From Vibrio owensii CAIM 1854 = LMG 25443 (GTDB taxonomy: Bacteria > Pseudomonadota > Gammaproteobacteria > Enterobacterales > Vibrionaceae): a stretch of 64,000 nucleotides of DNA. Each line of letters opens with the position of its first letter. Position 1 is the first letter of the stretch. The stretch lies in the NCBI RefSeq assembly GCF_000817815.1, contig NZ_JPRD01000073.1, forward strand, positions 1 through 64,000, written 5' to 3'. The notes beneath the pieces are model-generated. The model was not told the DNA's origin and did no database searches. It saw only the letters and a program-made list of their open reading frames with translations. This document shows positions 1 through 7,719 of this stretch, piece by piece. Position numbers and translations under genes: made by a program.

Positions 1-14
1 AGTGAACGGCATTA

Positions 15-35
15 GAGCAAATCTGCTCCCTTTTT
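15..35 (+). terminator. Possible terminator of a gene left of the window
   Basis: A short stem GAGCA/TGCTC with a 4-nt loop is followed by CCTTTTT on the plus strand. It would end a plus-strand transcript entering from outside the window. The stem is only five pairs, so this is weak. Confidence 0.35.
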
Positions 36-54
36 GAACTTGGTAAAAGCGGCG

Positions 55-699
55 TTAAGCGCTTGCGTAGATAACGCTGCCACCTTTAATGGTATCAATG
101 ATTTGTCGTGATAACTTTTGCGGTAGTGCTGGGCAACCCCAACTGCGGCCAAGATAGCCATTCTTCTTGATAAAAGAAGGGTTTGCGTAGTCTGCGCCAT
201 GAACCACGATGTAACGCTCACGTGCCTTGTCGTTGACACCAGATGTTAATCCATCGAGTCGCAGCGAGTATCCGTTAGAACCATAGTAAGTGGTATCAGT
301 TAAAAACGTACCTAAAGAAGTCTTACGAGAGTTCACTACGTTAGAAAACTTTGTCGCAGTCTTTTTACCACTATTTACGCCGTGAGAAACATAGGTATTA
401 AAGATAAGTTTTTTCTTATCTAAATCGACCACATAAAAGCGTTTTTCAGTAGAGGGTTTACTGTAGTCGATGATGGTTAATACTGGCTTTTTACGGTCAT
501 GTGCTTTTTTGTAAGCTAAAAATGCATCGTTGAATAAACTGAAGTCGATGACTCCTTCCAAATTGGCTTCTTTAAATGTCTTTTCAACAAGTTGCTTGGT
601 AGCTTTAGTTTCCGTTGCTTTCGCTGATGAGTGGTGAGCAAAGGCAAAAGGTGAAACCGTAAGCGATGTCCATATCAATAATAAAAATAGCTTTTTCAT
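55..699 (-). CDS. Murein L,D-transpeptidase catalytic-domain protein (YkuD_2-like)
   Basis: A 214-residue exported protein. I start it at the ATG at 697-699 because the sequence from there (MKKLFLLLIW... ending AFA-HH near residue 21) is a clean signal peptide; ten extra upstream codons in the open frame spoil it. The catalytic region has His167 in VVHGAD and Cys189 in GRSWGCPAL, the His and SxGC signature of L,D-transpeptidase-like enzymes of the YkuD_2 family. The expected role is periplasmic cross-linking or editing of peptidoglycan stem peptides; the precise substrate cannot be read from the sequence. It appears to be monocistronic: the next gene lies about 570 bp away on the other strand. 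Confidence 0.8.
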   Translation of the reverse strand: MKKLFLLLIWTSLTVSPFAFAHHSSAKATETKATKQLVEKTFKEANLEGVIDFSLFNDAFLAYKKAHDRKKPVLTIIDYSKPSTEKRFYVVDLDKKKLIFNTYVSHGVNSGKKTATKFSNVVNSRKTSLGTFLTDTTYYGSNGYSLRLDGLTSGVNDKARERYIVVHGADYANPSFIKKNGYLGRSWGCPALPQKLSRQIIDTIKGGSVIYASA

Positions 700-1267
700 T
701 TGTACTAAATAAAACTCTTGGTGTAGCAAATTCAGCGATTGCGTCTTGCAGTCGTTAATACAGCATGCACATCAATTTAATTCTATTCTCAACGTTTCCT
801 ATTATGCGTAGTGACACGTATTACCGAACCATTTTTGGTATTTGGTAGAGTTCTGCCAACTAACTCGCTGAAATTAATCAACATTGAGAGGTTAATCGAT
901 GACTTTAAAAATCTTCAAGACAAATACTAGCCGATTTGGGTAATTAATAAAACTGTGTTTACCGTGATTTACTAAGCAGTGGTGCTAATAAAACGTCGTT
1001 TAATTATAAATGAAATAAAAATACCGTTTGAATTCAATGTATTTATTTCATACTTAGCATTGTGCAAAATTTTTTTAGACTGTGATCCTAGTCGTAACAA
1101 ATCATTACCCAACTACAGACAATTGATAGATTAAGCGAATACCTAATTCTGCATATTCAACTAAACGTTCAGCTAGGTTGTTGTATGTGGTCAATTTATT
1201 GACTATAGCTGTTCACATCATCGAAATGATTTATGTTAGTTTGCTATAAAACTGTTATCAAAGGGCA
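700..1267. other. AT-rich intergenic stretch, no gene recognised
   Basis: About 570 bp between two divergent genes. I see no RNA gene or convincing long ORF. One 14-codon ATG frame at 899 has a GAGAGG in front of it, but it is too short to call. Promoters for both neighbours presumably lie here; I could not fix one with confidence. Confidence 0.5.
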
Positions 1268-1684
1268 ATGAAGATGGAAGTTCATGGGTGTGTCTCATTT
1301 ATCTTAGTTAAGGGCGATCAAGTGTTGCTGGAAACTAGAGCAAAGGATAAGGAATCTGATCCTGGGGCAATAGCAATACCCGGCGGTCACATGGAGTTTA
1401 ACGAACCCCAACAACAAACGTTGTTTAGAGAATTGGAGGAAGAGCTCAATATCAAGCCACTTCAATTTGGTTATTTATGTTCTTTATATCACCCAACTAC
1501 AGAACTGCAATTGATTCACTATTATGTGGTGACCAACTGGCAAGGTGATATTCAGAGCTTAGAAGCGGAATCCGTTAACTGGTATCCAATAATAAATGCA
1601 CCAGTCTCGACGGAAGTCGATCGCGTCGCATTAAGTGAATATCTTCGATTAAATACAGCGCTAAGAACTGTGTTTAATAAATGA
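1268..1684 (+). CDS. Nudix hydrolase
   Basis: A 138-residue single-domain Nudix protein. The Nudix box runs from Gly40 to Ile62: G-x5-E (Gly40, Glu46), then RELEEE at 54-59, which supplies the metal-binding glutamates. The conserved Gly after the box glutamates is Asn61 here, a tolerated but non-consensus residue. The preceding IAIPGGH is typical of the fold. The family hydrolyses nucleoside diphosphates linked to another moiety; the substrate is not predictable. It stands alone, with 187 bp of AT-rich DNA before the next gene, which is also a Nudix protein but not a close copy. Confidence 0.85.
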   Translation: MKMEVHGCVSFILVKGDQVLLETRAKDKESDPGAIAIPGGHMEFNEPQQQTLFRELEEELNIKPLQFGYLCSLYHPTTELQLIHYYVVTNWQGDIQSLEAESVNWYPIINAPVSTEVDRVALSEYLRLNTALRTVFNK

Positions 1685-1871
1685 AGTTCCATAAATAATA
1701 TTTGTGACGAGTAATAATATTTTTGATTGAATTGTAAATATCGAAAATATTCGAATTATCTTATAAAAAAATATAGCGGATAAATATTTTGCGAAAACTT
1801 GATCAAAAATAAACTTTGCTTTCAGTTGGTTATGCTAGTTTCTGCAAAGGTAAGTTGAAAAAGGGAAGTGT

Positions 1872-2489
1872 ATGTCGAAGTGGTTAGATTGGGCAAAGCA
1901 ACTACAGGCGATTGCTCAAGCAGGGGAAGCATACAGTAAAGATGCTTACGATCTGGAACGATTCAAAATGGTAGAAGACATCGCTCATCAGATGTTTGCT
2001 GACATCAGCGATAAGTCAGTTGCCGATATTCAAAACTTGTTTATCCCTGAATCGGGTTATCCAACACCCAAAGTCGACCTACGTGCTGGGGTGATAAAAG
2101 ATGGCAAGATACTTCTCGTAAGAGAGCGCGAAGACGGATGGTGGACTTTGCCTGGTGGTTGGGCTGACGTGTGTGAAACGCCAAGTAGTGGGGTTGTACG
2201 CGAAGTGTTGGAGGAGTCTGGCCTCGTGGTTGCTAAACCGAAGCTGATTGCGATTCGCGACAGAGCGATGCATGACTATCAGCCGCCTTATCCATTCCAC
2301 ATCTATAAGATGTTCTTTTTGTGCGAATACGTTTCTGGTGAGCCTAAAGAGAACATTGAAGTTTCGGAAATCGACTTCTTCGCGCAGCATAAGATTCCAC
2401 CACTTTCACAGAGCCGAGTTTTACCAAGAGATATTGAAATGGTCTTCGATGCTTTTTACAGTGAAGATTTTCAAGTACACGTCGATTAA
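1872..2489 (+). CDS. Nudix hydrolase with N-terminal helical domain (ADP-ribose pyrophosphatase-like)
   Basis: A 205-residue protein. Residues 1-60 (MSKWLDWAKQLQAIAQAG...) resemble the helical N-terminal domain found in front of some Nudix hydrolases of the COG1051 type. The Nudix domain follows at about 68-195 with a complete box: Gly96, Glu102, then REVLEESGL at 110-118. The domain order suggests action on a nucleotide sugar or ADP-ribose-like substrate, but the specific substrate is inference. A GGGAAG ribosome site precedes the ATG. The gene ends 8 bp before the racemase gene, so the two are probably co-transcribed. Confidence 0.87.
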   Translation: MSKWLDWAKQLQAIAQAGEAYSKDAYDLERFKMVEDIAHQMFADISDKSVADIQNLFIPESGYPTPKVDLRAGVIKDGKILLVREREDGWWTLPGGWADVCETPSSGVVREVLEESGLVVAKPKLIAIRDRAMHDYQPPYPFHIYKMFFLCEYVSGEPKENIEVSEIDFFAQHKIPPLSQSRVLPRDIEMVFDAFYSEDFQVHVD

Positions 2490-2497
2490 GGAAGAAA

Positions 2498-3196
2498 ATG
2501 AAAACGATAGGTCTAATTGGTGGTATGTCATGGGAGTCTACCGCGAACTATTACCAGATCATTAACCGTGAAGTGAAAGCGCGTTTAGGCGGTTTACATT
2601 CAGGAAAAGTCTGTCTGTACAGTGTCGATTTCGCCGAAATTGAAACACTTCAACATCAAGGTCGATGGGACGACACGGCCACGATTCTTTCTCAAGCAGC
2701 AAAATCGGTGGAAGCAGGCGGTGCGGACTTCATTCTGATTTGTACTAATACCATGCATAAAGTCGCTGACCAAATTCAGCAAGCTGTCAATGTACCGCTT
2801 GTTCATATTGCTGATGCGACCGCTGAGAAGCTGGTGGCGGATGGCATTAAGAAGGTTGGTTTGCTTGGTACACGTTTTACCATGGAGCAAGACTTTTATA
2901 AGCAGCGACTCATCGATAAATTTGGTGTTGATGTCGTCGTACCGAGTTCAGATGACCAAACGATTGTTCATGAGGTTATCTATAACGAGCTGTGCAAAGG
3001 AGAAGTTCGTGAGGATTCTCGTAAACAGTATCTCGCTATTATCGATAAGTTAGTTGAAGAGGGCGCTGAAGCGGTCATTCTTGGTTGTACTGAGATTGCG
3101 ATGTTAGTTGAACCTCAACACACAGACGTGAAGCTTTACGATACAACAGAGATTCACGCTAAGGCCGCTGTGGAAGTTGCGCTGAATGAAGCGTAA
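2498..3196 (+). CDS. Aspartate/glutamate racemase family protein (YgeA-like)
   Basis: A 232-residue cytoplasmic enzyme of the Asp/Glu racemase superfamily. It opens with MKTIGLIGGMSWEST, the usual start of the YgeA branch. The two catalytic cysteines expected of a PLP-independent racemase are both present: Cys82 in LICTNTMHK and Cys197 in LGCTEIAML. YgeA-like enzymes racemise amino acids with broad specificity; the substrate here is not known. It follows the Nudix gene with an 8-bp gap and an AAGGAAG ribosome site, which indicates an operon. Confidence 0.88.
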   Translation: MKTIGLIGGMSWESTANYYQIINREVKARLGGLHSGKVCLYSVDFAEIETLQHQGRWDDTATILSQAAKSVEAGGADFILICTNTMHKVADQIQQAVNVPLVHIADATAEKLVADGIKKVGLLGTRFTMEQDFYKQRLIDKFGVDVVVPSSDDQTIVHEVIYNELCKGEVREDSRKQYLAIIDKLVEEGAEAVILGCTEIAMLVEPQHTDVKLYDTTEIHAKAAVEVALNEA

Positions 3197-3243
3197 TTCT
3201 CTACAGAATTGGTCGACAGGATTAAATCACTCAAGGAAGAGTT

Positions 3244-3417
3244 ATGAATTATCGATGCGGACAATGTCGCCAGTTTACGAGACAGAAGAGCAGCGCTGAT
3301 ATTTGCGGGGCTTGGGGTCATCCAACGGATGCGAACCGTGCAGCTTGCGATTATTTTATGCTGACGATTCGGGTTAAAGATCGAGTTGTTTCTCCTTTAA
3401 AAAGTAAAAATGGCTAA
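3244..3417 (+). CDS. Small cysteine-rich protein, unknown function
   Basis: A 57-codon ORF with a good ribosome site (AAGGAAGAG) 4 bp before the ATG, 47 bp downstream of the racemase gene. The product starts MNYRCGQCRQFT and has four cysteines at positions 5, 8, 21 and 35, so it could form a small zinc or Fe-S site. It has no signal peptide and no membrane segment. I do not recognise the family. The ribosome site, the CxxC pairing and the short gap after the racemase favour a real gene at the end of the Nudix-racemase operon. Confidence 0.6.
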   Translation: MNYRCGQCRQFTRQKSSADICGAWGHPTDANRAACDYFMLTIRVKDRVVSPLKSKNG

Positions 3418-3477
3418 GTCGTTCTCATTAATTGAGAATTTCTTAATCAATCAGTATTAGTTGATTGATGCAAACGA

Positions 3478-3505
3478 TTGCTCCCTTGGGAATGTATTGT
3501 ATAAT
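3478..3505 (+). promoter_or_regulatory. Putative sigma-70 promoter of the exported nucleosidase
   Basis: TTGCTC (3478-3483) and a perfect TATAAT (3500-3505) are separated by 16 bp, about 50 bp before the chosen start at 3554. Just downstream, CGCGTCAC and GTGGCGCG form an imperfect hairpin in the leader. Confidence 0.6.
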
Positions 3506-3553
3506 TTGCGTCGCGTCACACTTTGGTGGCGCGTATTACATTTCAGGATTCCC

Positions 3554-4309
3554 ATGTTGAAGAAATCTCTTGCTCTAATGCTTGCTGCGTACTCACTTCC
3601 TTCCGTTGCAGGTTCGACCATCGGTATCGTCGGTGCGATGGATGTCGAAGTTGAAGCGCTATTGCCAAAAATCCAAAACCAACAAGTAAAGAAAATTGGT
3701 AGCCATCGCTTTTACACGGGGGAGCTTGAGGGCAAAACCGTTGTCGTGACGAAATCCGGCGTAGGTAAGGTCAATGCAGCAATGACGACCACTCTTCTGA
3801 TTGAATCTTTCGGTGTCGACCAACTGATCTTCACGGGCATTGCTGGTGCTAGCGACCCTAAATTGGACCCGTTGGATGTCGTGGTTTCTACGCGTTTGGT
3901 TCAGCACGATGTTGACCTAACCGCATTCAATATGCCGAAAGGTCTACTGCCTGATTACGAAGAGCGCTACTTCTACGCAGATAAAGCACTGCAAAAATAC
4001 GCATTTGATGCAGCCGTTGATACGCTTGGCAAAGAGAGTGTTTACCATGGCGTTATCGCATCTGGTGACCAGTTCATTGCAAGCAAAGTGAAAGTGACGG
4101 GTATCTACCAAGAATACAACGCAATGGCTGTGGAAATGGAAGGCGCAGCGTTAGGCCAAGTAGCAGATGCGTTCAAAGTACCTTACGTCGTTATCCGTAC
4201 GATTTCAGACAAAGCGGATGGTTCGGCAGATGTTGTCTACTCAGATCTTAAAAAAGCAACGGCCGACAACTCAGCAAACATTACCCTTAATATGCTAAAG
4301 CGCATGTGA
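3554..4309 (+). CDS. Exported 5'-methylthioadenosine/S-adenosylhomocysteine nucleosidase (Pfs-like)
   Basis: A 251-residue nucleosidase. The open frame extends upstream, but the ATG at 3554 follows the promoter and begins a signal peptide (MLKKSLALMLAAYSLPSVAG). The domain follows at once with STIGIVGAMDVEVEAL. The active-site set of the Pfs family is present: the Glu of the GAM-motif, AVEMEGAA (Met/Glu ribose contacts) and RTISDKAD (the catalytic Asp). The family cleaves adenine from methylthioadenosine or S-adenosylhomocysteine. The housekeeping Pfs is cytoplasmic and starts directly at the MKIGIIGAM strand, so this looks like a second, periplasmic paralogue, perhaps for scavenging extracellular nucleosides. 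Location is inferred from the leader only. Confidence 0.82.
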   Translation: MLKKSLALMLAAYSLPSVAGSTIGIVGAMDVEVEALLPKIQNQQVKKIGSHRFYTGELEGKTVVVTKSGVGKVNAAMTTTLLIESFGVDQLIFTGIAGASDPKLDPLDVVVSTRLVQHDVDLTAFNMPKGLLPDYEERYFYADKALQKYAFDAAVDTLGKESVYHGVIASGDQFIASKVKVTGIYQEYNAMAVEMEGAALGQVADAFKVPYVVIRTISDKADGSADVVYSDLKKATADNSANITLNMLKRM

Positions 4310-4348
4310 GAAAACGTTCACTAGGCTAAATTGTCTTTTGAGAACACG

Positions 4349-4380
4349 AAAAAGCAGCACACACGGTGCTGCTTTTTTTG
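4349..4380. terminator. Bidirectional terminator
   Basis: The perfect stem AGCAGCAC/GTGCTGCT with a 5-nt loop is flanked by an A-run on the left and T7 on the right. It lies between the convergent nucleosidase and GGDEF-EAL genes and can serve both. Confidence 0.88.
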
Positions 4381-4423
4381 TTGGGTTTCAATTGTTCTGC
4401 AATGAGCGATATAAGCCGTTAAG

Positions 4424-6760
4424 CTACGCAATATCAGAGCGGGTGAAAGGTTGGTCGTTAGCTGATTTCCACCATTGATCTAGCTGCTCTTTGTTCATGG
4501 GCTTACCAAACAAGTAGCCTTGCATGAAGTCACAACGATACGAAGATAGCCATTCGTGCATCACGTTATGCTCAATCCCTTCTGCCGTTACCTTTTTATT
4601 TTGCGCATGGCACAGTTCAATGATTGGTTTGATAACGTGGCCGTTGTCAGTATTCATCAAGGTGAGCAGAAATTCCCGGTCGAATTTTATTTTCTGAACA
4701 GGATACTGAACCAATTGCGTTAATGAGGTATAGCCTGAGCCAAAGTCATCAATTGCCAGCTTATAGCCAAGTTGGGCTAGTTCATCGAGCAGGGCAGTAC
4801 CTTGTTGGTCTGCGGCGAAGGTTTCTGTGATTTCCAACTCAATACAGTGAGGGGGCACACCATTTTGCTTCGCTTTGTCGTGGATGAACTCGGCCATCGA
4901 GAGGGAGTTCAGCTCTGCTGATGATAGGTTAATGGATAAAATGATGTCCTTGCCAAAAATACTCTTAAGCTGGTGGTACTCTTCCATGGCGTTAGCAAAC
5001 ACCCAGCGGTCGATTTTCTCGAACAACCCGGTTTGTTCCGCAATAGGGATGAATTCCTTTGGTGGAATCGAACCAATTCCTCCCGCTTCCCAACGTAAGA
5101 GAACCTCCAGACCCTCGATTTCATTGGCGTGACTGTTCATGTATGGCTGGAAAACCAAATGGAACTCGTCTTCCACATTGGCTTTACGTAAAGCGCGTTC
5201 GATCTGGCTACGGCGCTGAGCTTCAATATTGAGCGCCGCCGAATAGTAAGCGTATTGGTTTTTGCCGCCGCGTTTTGCTTGGTACATCGCCGCATCTGCA
5301 CTTGAAAGCAACTTGGCAATATCAGCGCCATCTCTTGGATATTGAGCAATACCAACACTTGCCGTCACCGGAAACGAATTTGTCGAAGATTGGCTCAGAT
5401 TATGGATGGGTTTGAGTAACTCTGAAGCGAACATATCTGGTATGTCGGCTTTCTTTTGGTTTGTACTCAGTAGGATGGCAAACTCATCGCCAGACAAACG
5501 AGCGCCAAAGCAAGGGCTGTTGTGTTGTTGGGTAAACTTCTGGCAGACATTTTTTATATGACGAGAGAAGACTTGTAATAGCTTATCACCCAATTCGTGG
5601 CCGTATTTGTCGTTTACGTACTTGAAGTTATCTAGGTCGATGTAAACAACCCAAAGTTGCTCAGAGGGATCAGCTAACTCGCGAGTTGCCAACTCATGAA
5701 AACGATGACGGTTCGCGAGTTGAGTTAGGTGGTCTGTTTCCGCTAAGTGCTTGGTTTTATGATAGATATTATTGAGTTCTTCATACATGTCGAAGAAGCG
5801 CGAAGAGAGGCGACCAATTTCATCGTCACTGTTTAGCTTTTCAATGTTAGTGCGCTTGTTTGCTTCTATTTCGCGCAGTTGTTTGTCCAGTTTAGAAACA
5901 GGGCTGAGCACGTAACGATATAAAACTAAGACAATCAAAGTGATGGTACAAAACGACGCTATACCAAACGAAAGAGCAAGCTCCAACCAGACCTTATCGA
6001 CCTTATTCCACATTAAATACTCTGCCGGTGACAAAATTGCGTGGAAATGGGGTAAGAGTTCAATAGTTTGGGCTAGGGGGATGTCTAGGTGAATCGGTTT
6101 GTCAGAAAATGTGATGACACTGTGGGTATCAAATTCGATTTCGTGTTTGATGTCATTAAATGCTTCGAGAGAGACGGAGACGACAACAAAGAACGCGTTG
6201 TGCGGATCAAAGCTGGGTGGGTGCTCGCCCGTTCGCTTATCGAACAGTTCGTACTGCAGGAGTATGCTTTGCCCACTTGAGTTGTAAATAAAGCCGGTAT
6301 GGCTGGTTTTACCGTGCTGGGCATAGCTCTTTTCTACGTATTCGAGGATCTTAGGATCGACGCTGCCGTTGGACTCATAAAACTGATTCTCGGTGTAATA
6401 GAGTAGGTGTTGGTCGCCATCCAGTATTGCCATGTTCGCATCGCCATTATAACCATGGCTCAGCACTTCCACCGTTTCGTCCAATCGGTTGAATAGCTGT
6501 CGTTCTCGGTACGGGTCTTCGTGGTTAACGAAGTAATCCTGTAAAACTTCACTTTTCCCTAGGGTATAGGCGTAACTGTTGAGGAAGATATTGGCTTGAC
6601 GAAATTGCCCTGCGAGCTTCTCCATTTGCAGCTGAATGTAGCTGTCTTCTCGCTTGATCAATGTGACTTTTTGAATGCTATAAATGATGTAACTCGACAC
6701 CAACGCGCTAATAAGAATGACTGGCGCGACAAGCAAAACAACTCTATTGCTTAGTTTCAT
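4424..6760 (-). CDS. Membrane GGDEF-EAL c-di-GMP protein
   Basis: A 778-residue inner-membrane protein. Transmembrane segments at about 7-29 and 259-281 enclose a ~230-residue periplasmic sensor region of no family I recognise. A HAMP-like linker (about 282-335) follows, then GGDEF (about 340-505) and EAL (about 516-765). The GGDEF signature reads SGDEF at 423-427, and I see no RxxD inhibitory site at the usual place. The EAL signature reads EVL at 552-554, but the other catalytic motifs are intact: SINLS, EITE, DDFGSGYTSL, KFD and EGIE. Phosphodiesterase activity is therefore likely; cyclase activity is possible. It is monocistronic, ending at the shared terminator. Its level or ligand could feed into adhesin control, but nothing here shows a link. 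Confidence 0.88.
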   Translation of the reverse strand: MKLSNRVVLLVAPVILISALVSSYIIYSIQKVTLIKREDSYIQLQMEKLAGQFRQANIFLNSYAYTLGKSEVLQDYFVNHEDPYRERQLFNRLDETVEVLSHGYNGDANMAILDGDQHLLYYTENQFYESNGSVDPKILEYVEKSYAQHGKTSHTGFIYNSSGQSILLQYELFDKRTGEHPPSFDPHNAFFVVVSVSLEAFNDIKHEIEFDTHSVITFSDKPIHLDIPLAQTIELLPHFHAILSPAEYLMWNKVDKVWLELALSFGIASFCTITLIVLVLYRYVLSPVSKLDKQLREIEANKRTNIEKLNSDDEIGRLSSRFFDMYEELNNIYHKTKHLAETDHLTQLANRHRFHELATRELADPSEQLWVVYIDLDNFKYVNDKYGHELGDKLLQVFSRHIKNVCQKFTQQHNSPCFGARLSGDEFAILLSTNQKKADIPDMFASELLKPIHNLSQSSTNSFPVTASVGIAQYPRDGADIAKLLSSADAAMYQAKRGGKNQYAYYSAALNIEAQRRSQIERALRKANVEDEFHLVFQPYMNSHANEIEGLEVLLRWEAGGIGSIPPKEFIPIAEQTGLFEKIDRWVFANAMEEYHQLKSIFGKDIILSINLSSAELNSLSMAEFIHDKAKQNGVPPHCIELEITETFAADQQGTALLDELAQLGYKLAIDDFGSGYTSLTQLVQYPVQKIKFDREFLLTLMNTDNGHVIKPIIELCHAQNKKVTAEGIEHNVMHEWLSSYRCDFMQGYLFGKPMNKEQLDQWWKSANDQPFTRSDIA

Positions 6761-7052
6761 TATGGTTCTTCAATTTCCGTTTGTGTCCCTACAAACGTTC
6801 CCTACTTAAAGGTTCCGAACGGATGACGATAGTATTTCTGTGTTTTTCAAATTGTAAGTGGGTGATTTTCGAAAGTCAGACACCCTTACTTAATTTGTGA
6901 TGCTGTGTGCGGTTTTTTACGAGATTGACCAGAAGAAGTCTCAAACTTTAGACATATTTGTACCGTTTCAAAAGCACAAAACACATTTACAGGATGAATG
7001 TGCAAATGAGTAATACACCTATGACAGTCTCCCTTTCATTGATTTTTGTTTT

Positions 7053-7068
7053 ATCGAAACGTTTCGAT
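7053..7068. promoter_or_regulatory. RbsR operator 1 upstream of rbsD
   Basis: ATCGAAACGTTTCGAT is a perfect 16-bp palindrome with the central CG of LacI-family operators and the CGAAACGTTTCG core of ribose-repressor sites. It lies 223 bp before rbsD. Confidence 0.8.
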
Positions 7069-7181
7069 GGTGAAATGTGACCCCAATATCTTTTTCTTCA
7101 TCGCATAAGCTTCAATTACGGATCATTCTCACACCTTATCGATCTGCGACTGGTCAATTCTCCTTGGCGTTCTATTATTGC

Positions 7182-7197
7182 ATCGAAACGTTTCGAT
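7182..7197. promoter_or_regulatory. RbsR operator 2 upstream of rbsD
   Basis: This is a second copy of exactly the same 16-bp palindrome, ATCGAAACGTTTCGAT. Its centre is 129 bp from the first, 79 bp before rbsD. The two together suggest cooperative repression, possibly by looping. Confidence 0.82.
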
Positions 7198-7275
7198 GGG
7201 TGTTTTGTCAATATAGAAATTAGTCCAAGAGAGACACTCACAGTTGTATGAACGTGTAACCGAAAGGTCGATGAG

Positions 7276-7695
7276 ATGAAAAAAAGTACCCTAATTAACT
7301 CAGAAATTTCTTACTTGGTGGCGACGCTGGGTCATACCGACGAAATCACCATTTGTGACGCGGGCTTGCCAATTCCTGATCATGTACAACGTATTGATTT
7401 AGCGTTGACTCATGGCGTACCTGGTTTCCTTGATACCGTTCGCGTGATTCTGTCTGAGTCCCAAATTGAAGGGGTCATCATTGCTGAAGAATTCGCAACA
7501 GTTAGCCCAGTTCACCACGATGCGCTGATCTCTGAACTAACCAAAGAGAGTGAGCAAACAGGTAAGCAAATCGCGATTAACTATGTATCGCATGAAGATT
7601 TTAAAGTTCGTACAGAACAGAGTCGCGCTGTTGTTAGAACAGGCGAGTGCACACCGTATGCGAACGTGATTTTCCAAGCTGGCGTGGTGTTTTAA
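7276..7695 (+). CDS. rbsD: D-ribose pyranase RbsD
   Basis: A 139-residue protein starting MKKSTLINSEISYLVATLGHTDEI, the RbsD signature with the catalytic His in the LGHTDE motif. RbsD interconverts the beta-pyranose and beta-furanose forms of D-ribose, supplying the furanose form that ribokinase uses. It is the first gene of the rbs operon, 24 bp before rbsA, with the two RbsR operators upstream. Confidence 0.95.
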   Translation: MKKSTLINSEISYLVATLGHTDEITICDAGLPIPDHVQRIDLALTHGVPGFLDTVRVILSESQIEGVIIAEEFATVSPVHHDALISELTKESEQTGKQIAINYVSHEDFKVRTEQSRAVVRTGECTPYANVIFQAGVVF

Positions 7696-7719
7696 GCCAC
7701 AACTAATTGAGGACAAATT

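Noticed and set aside
899..943. 14-codon ORF with a GAGAGG ribosome site in the 5' intergenic region
   Set aside because: Too short, with no partner gene or attenuator structure after it.
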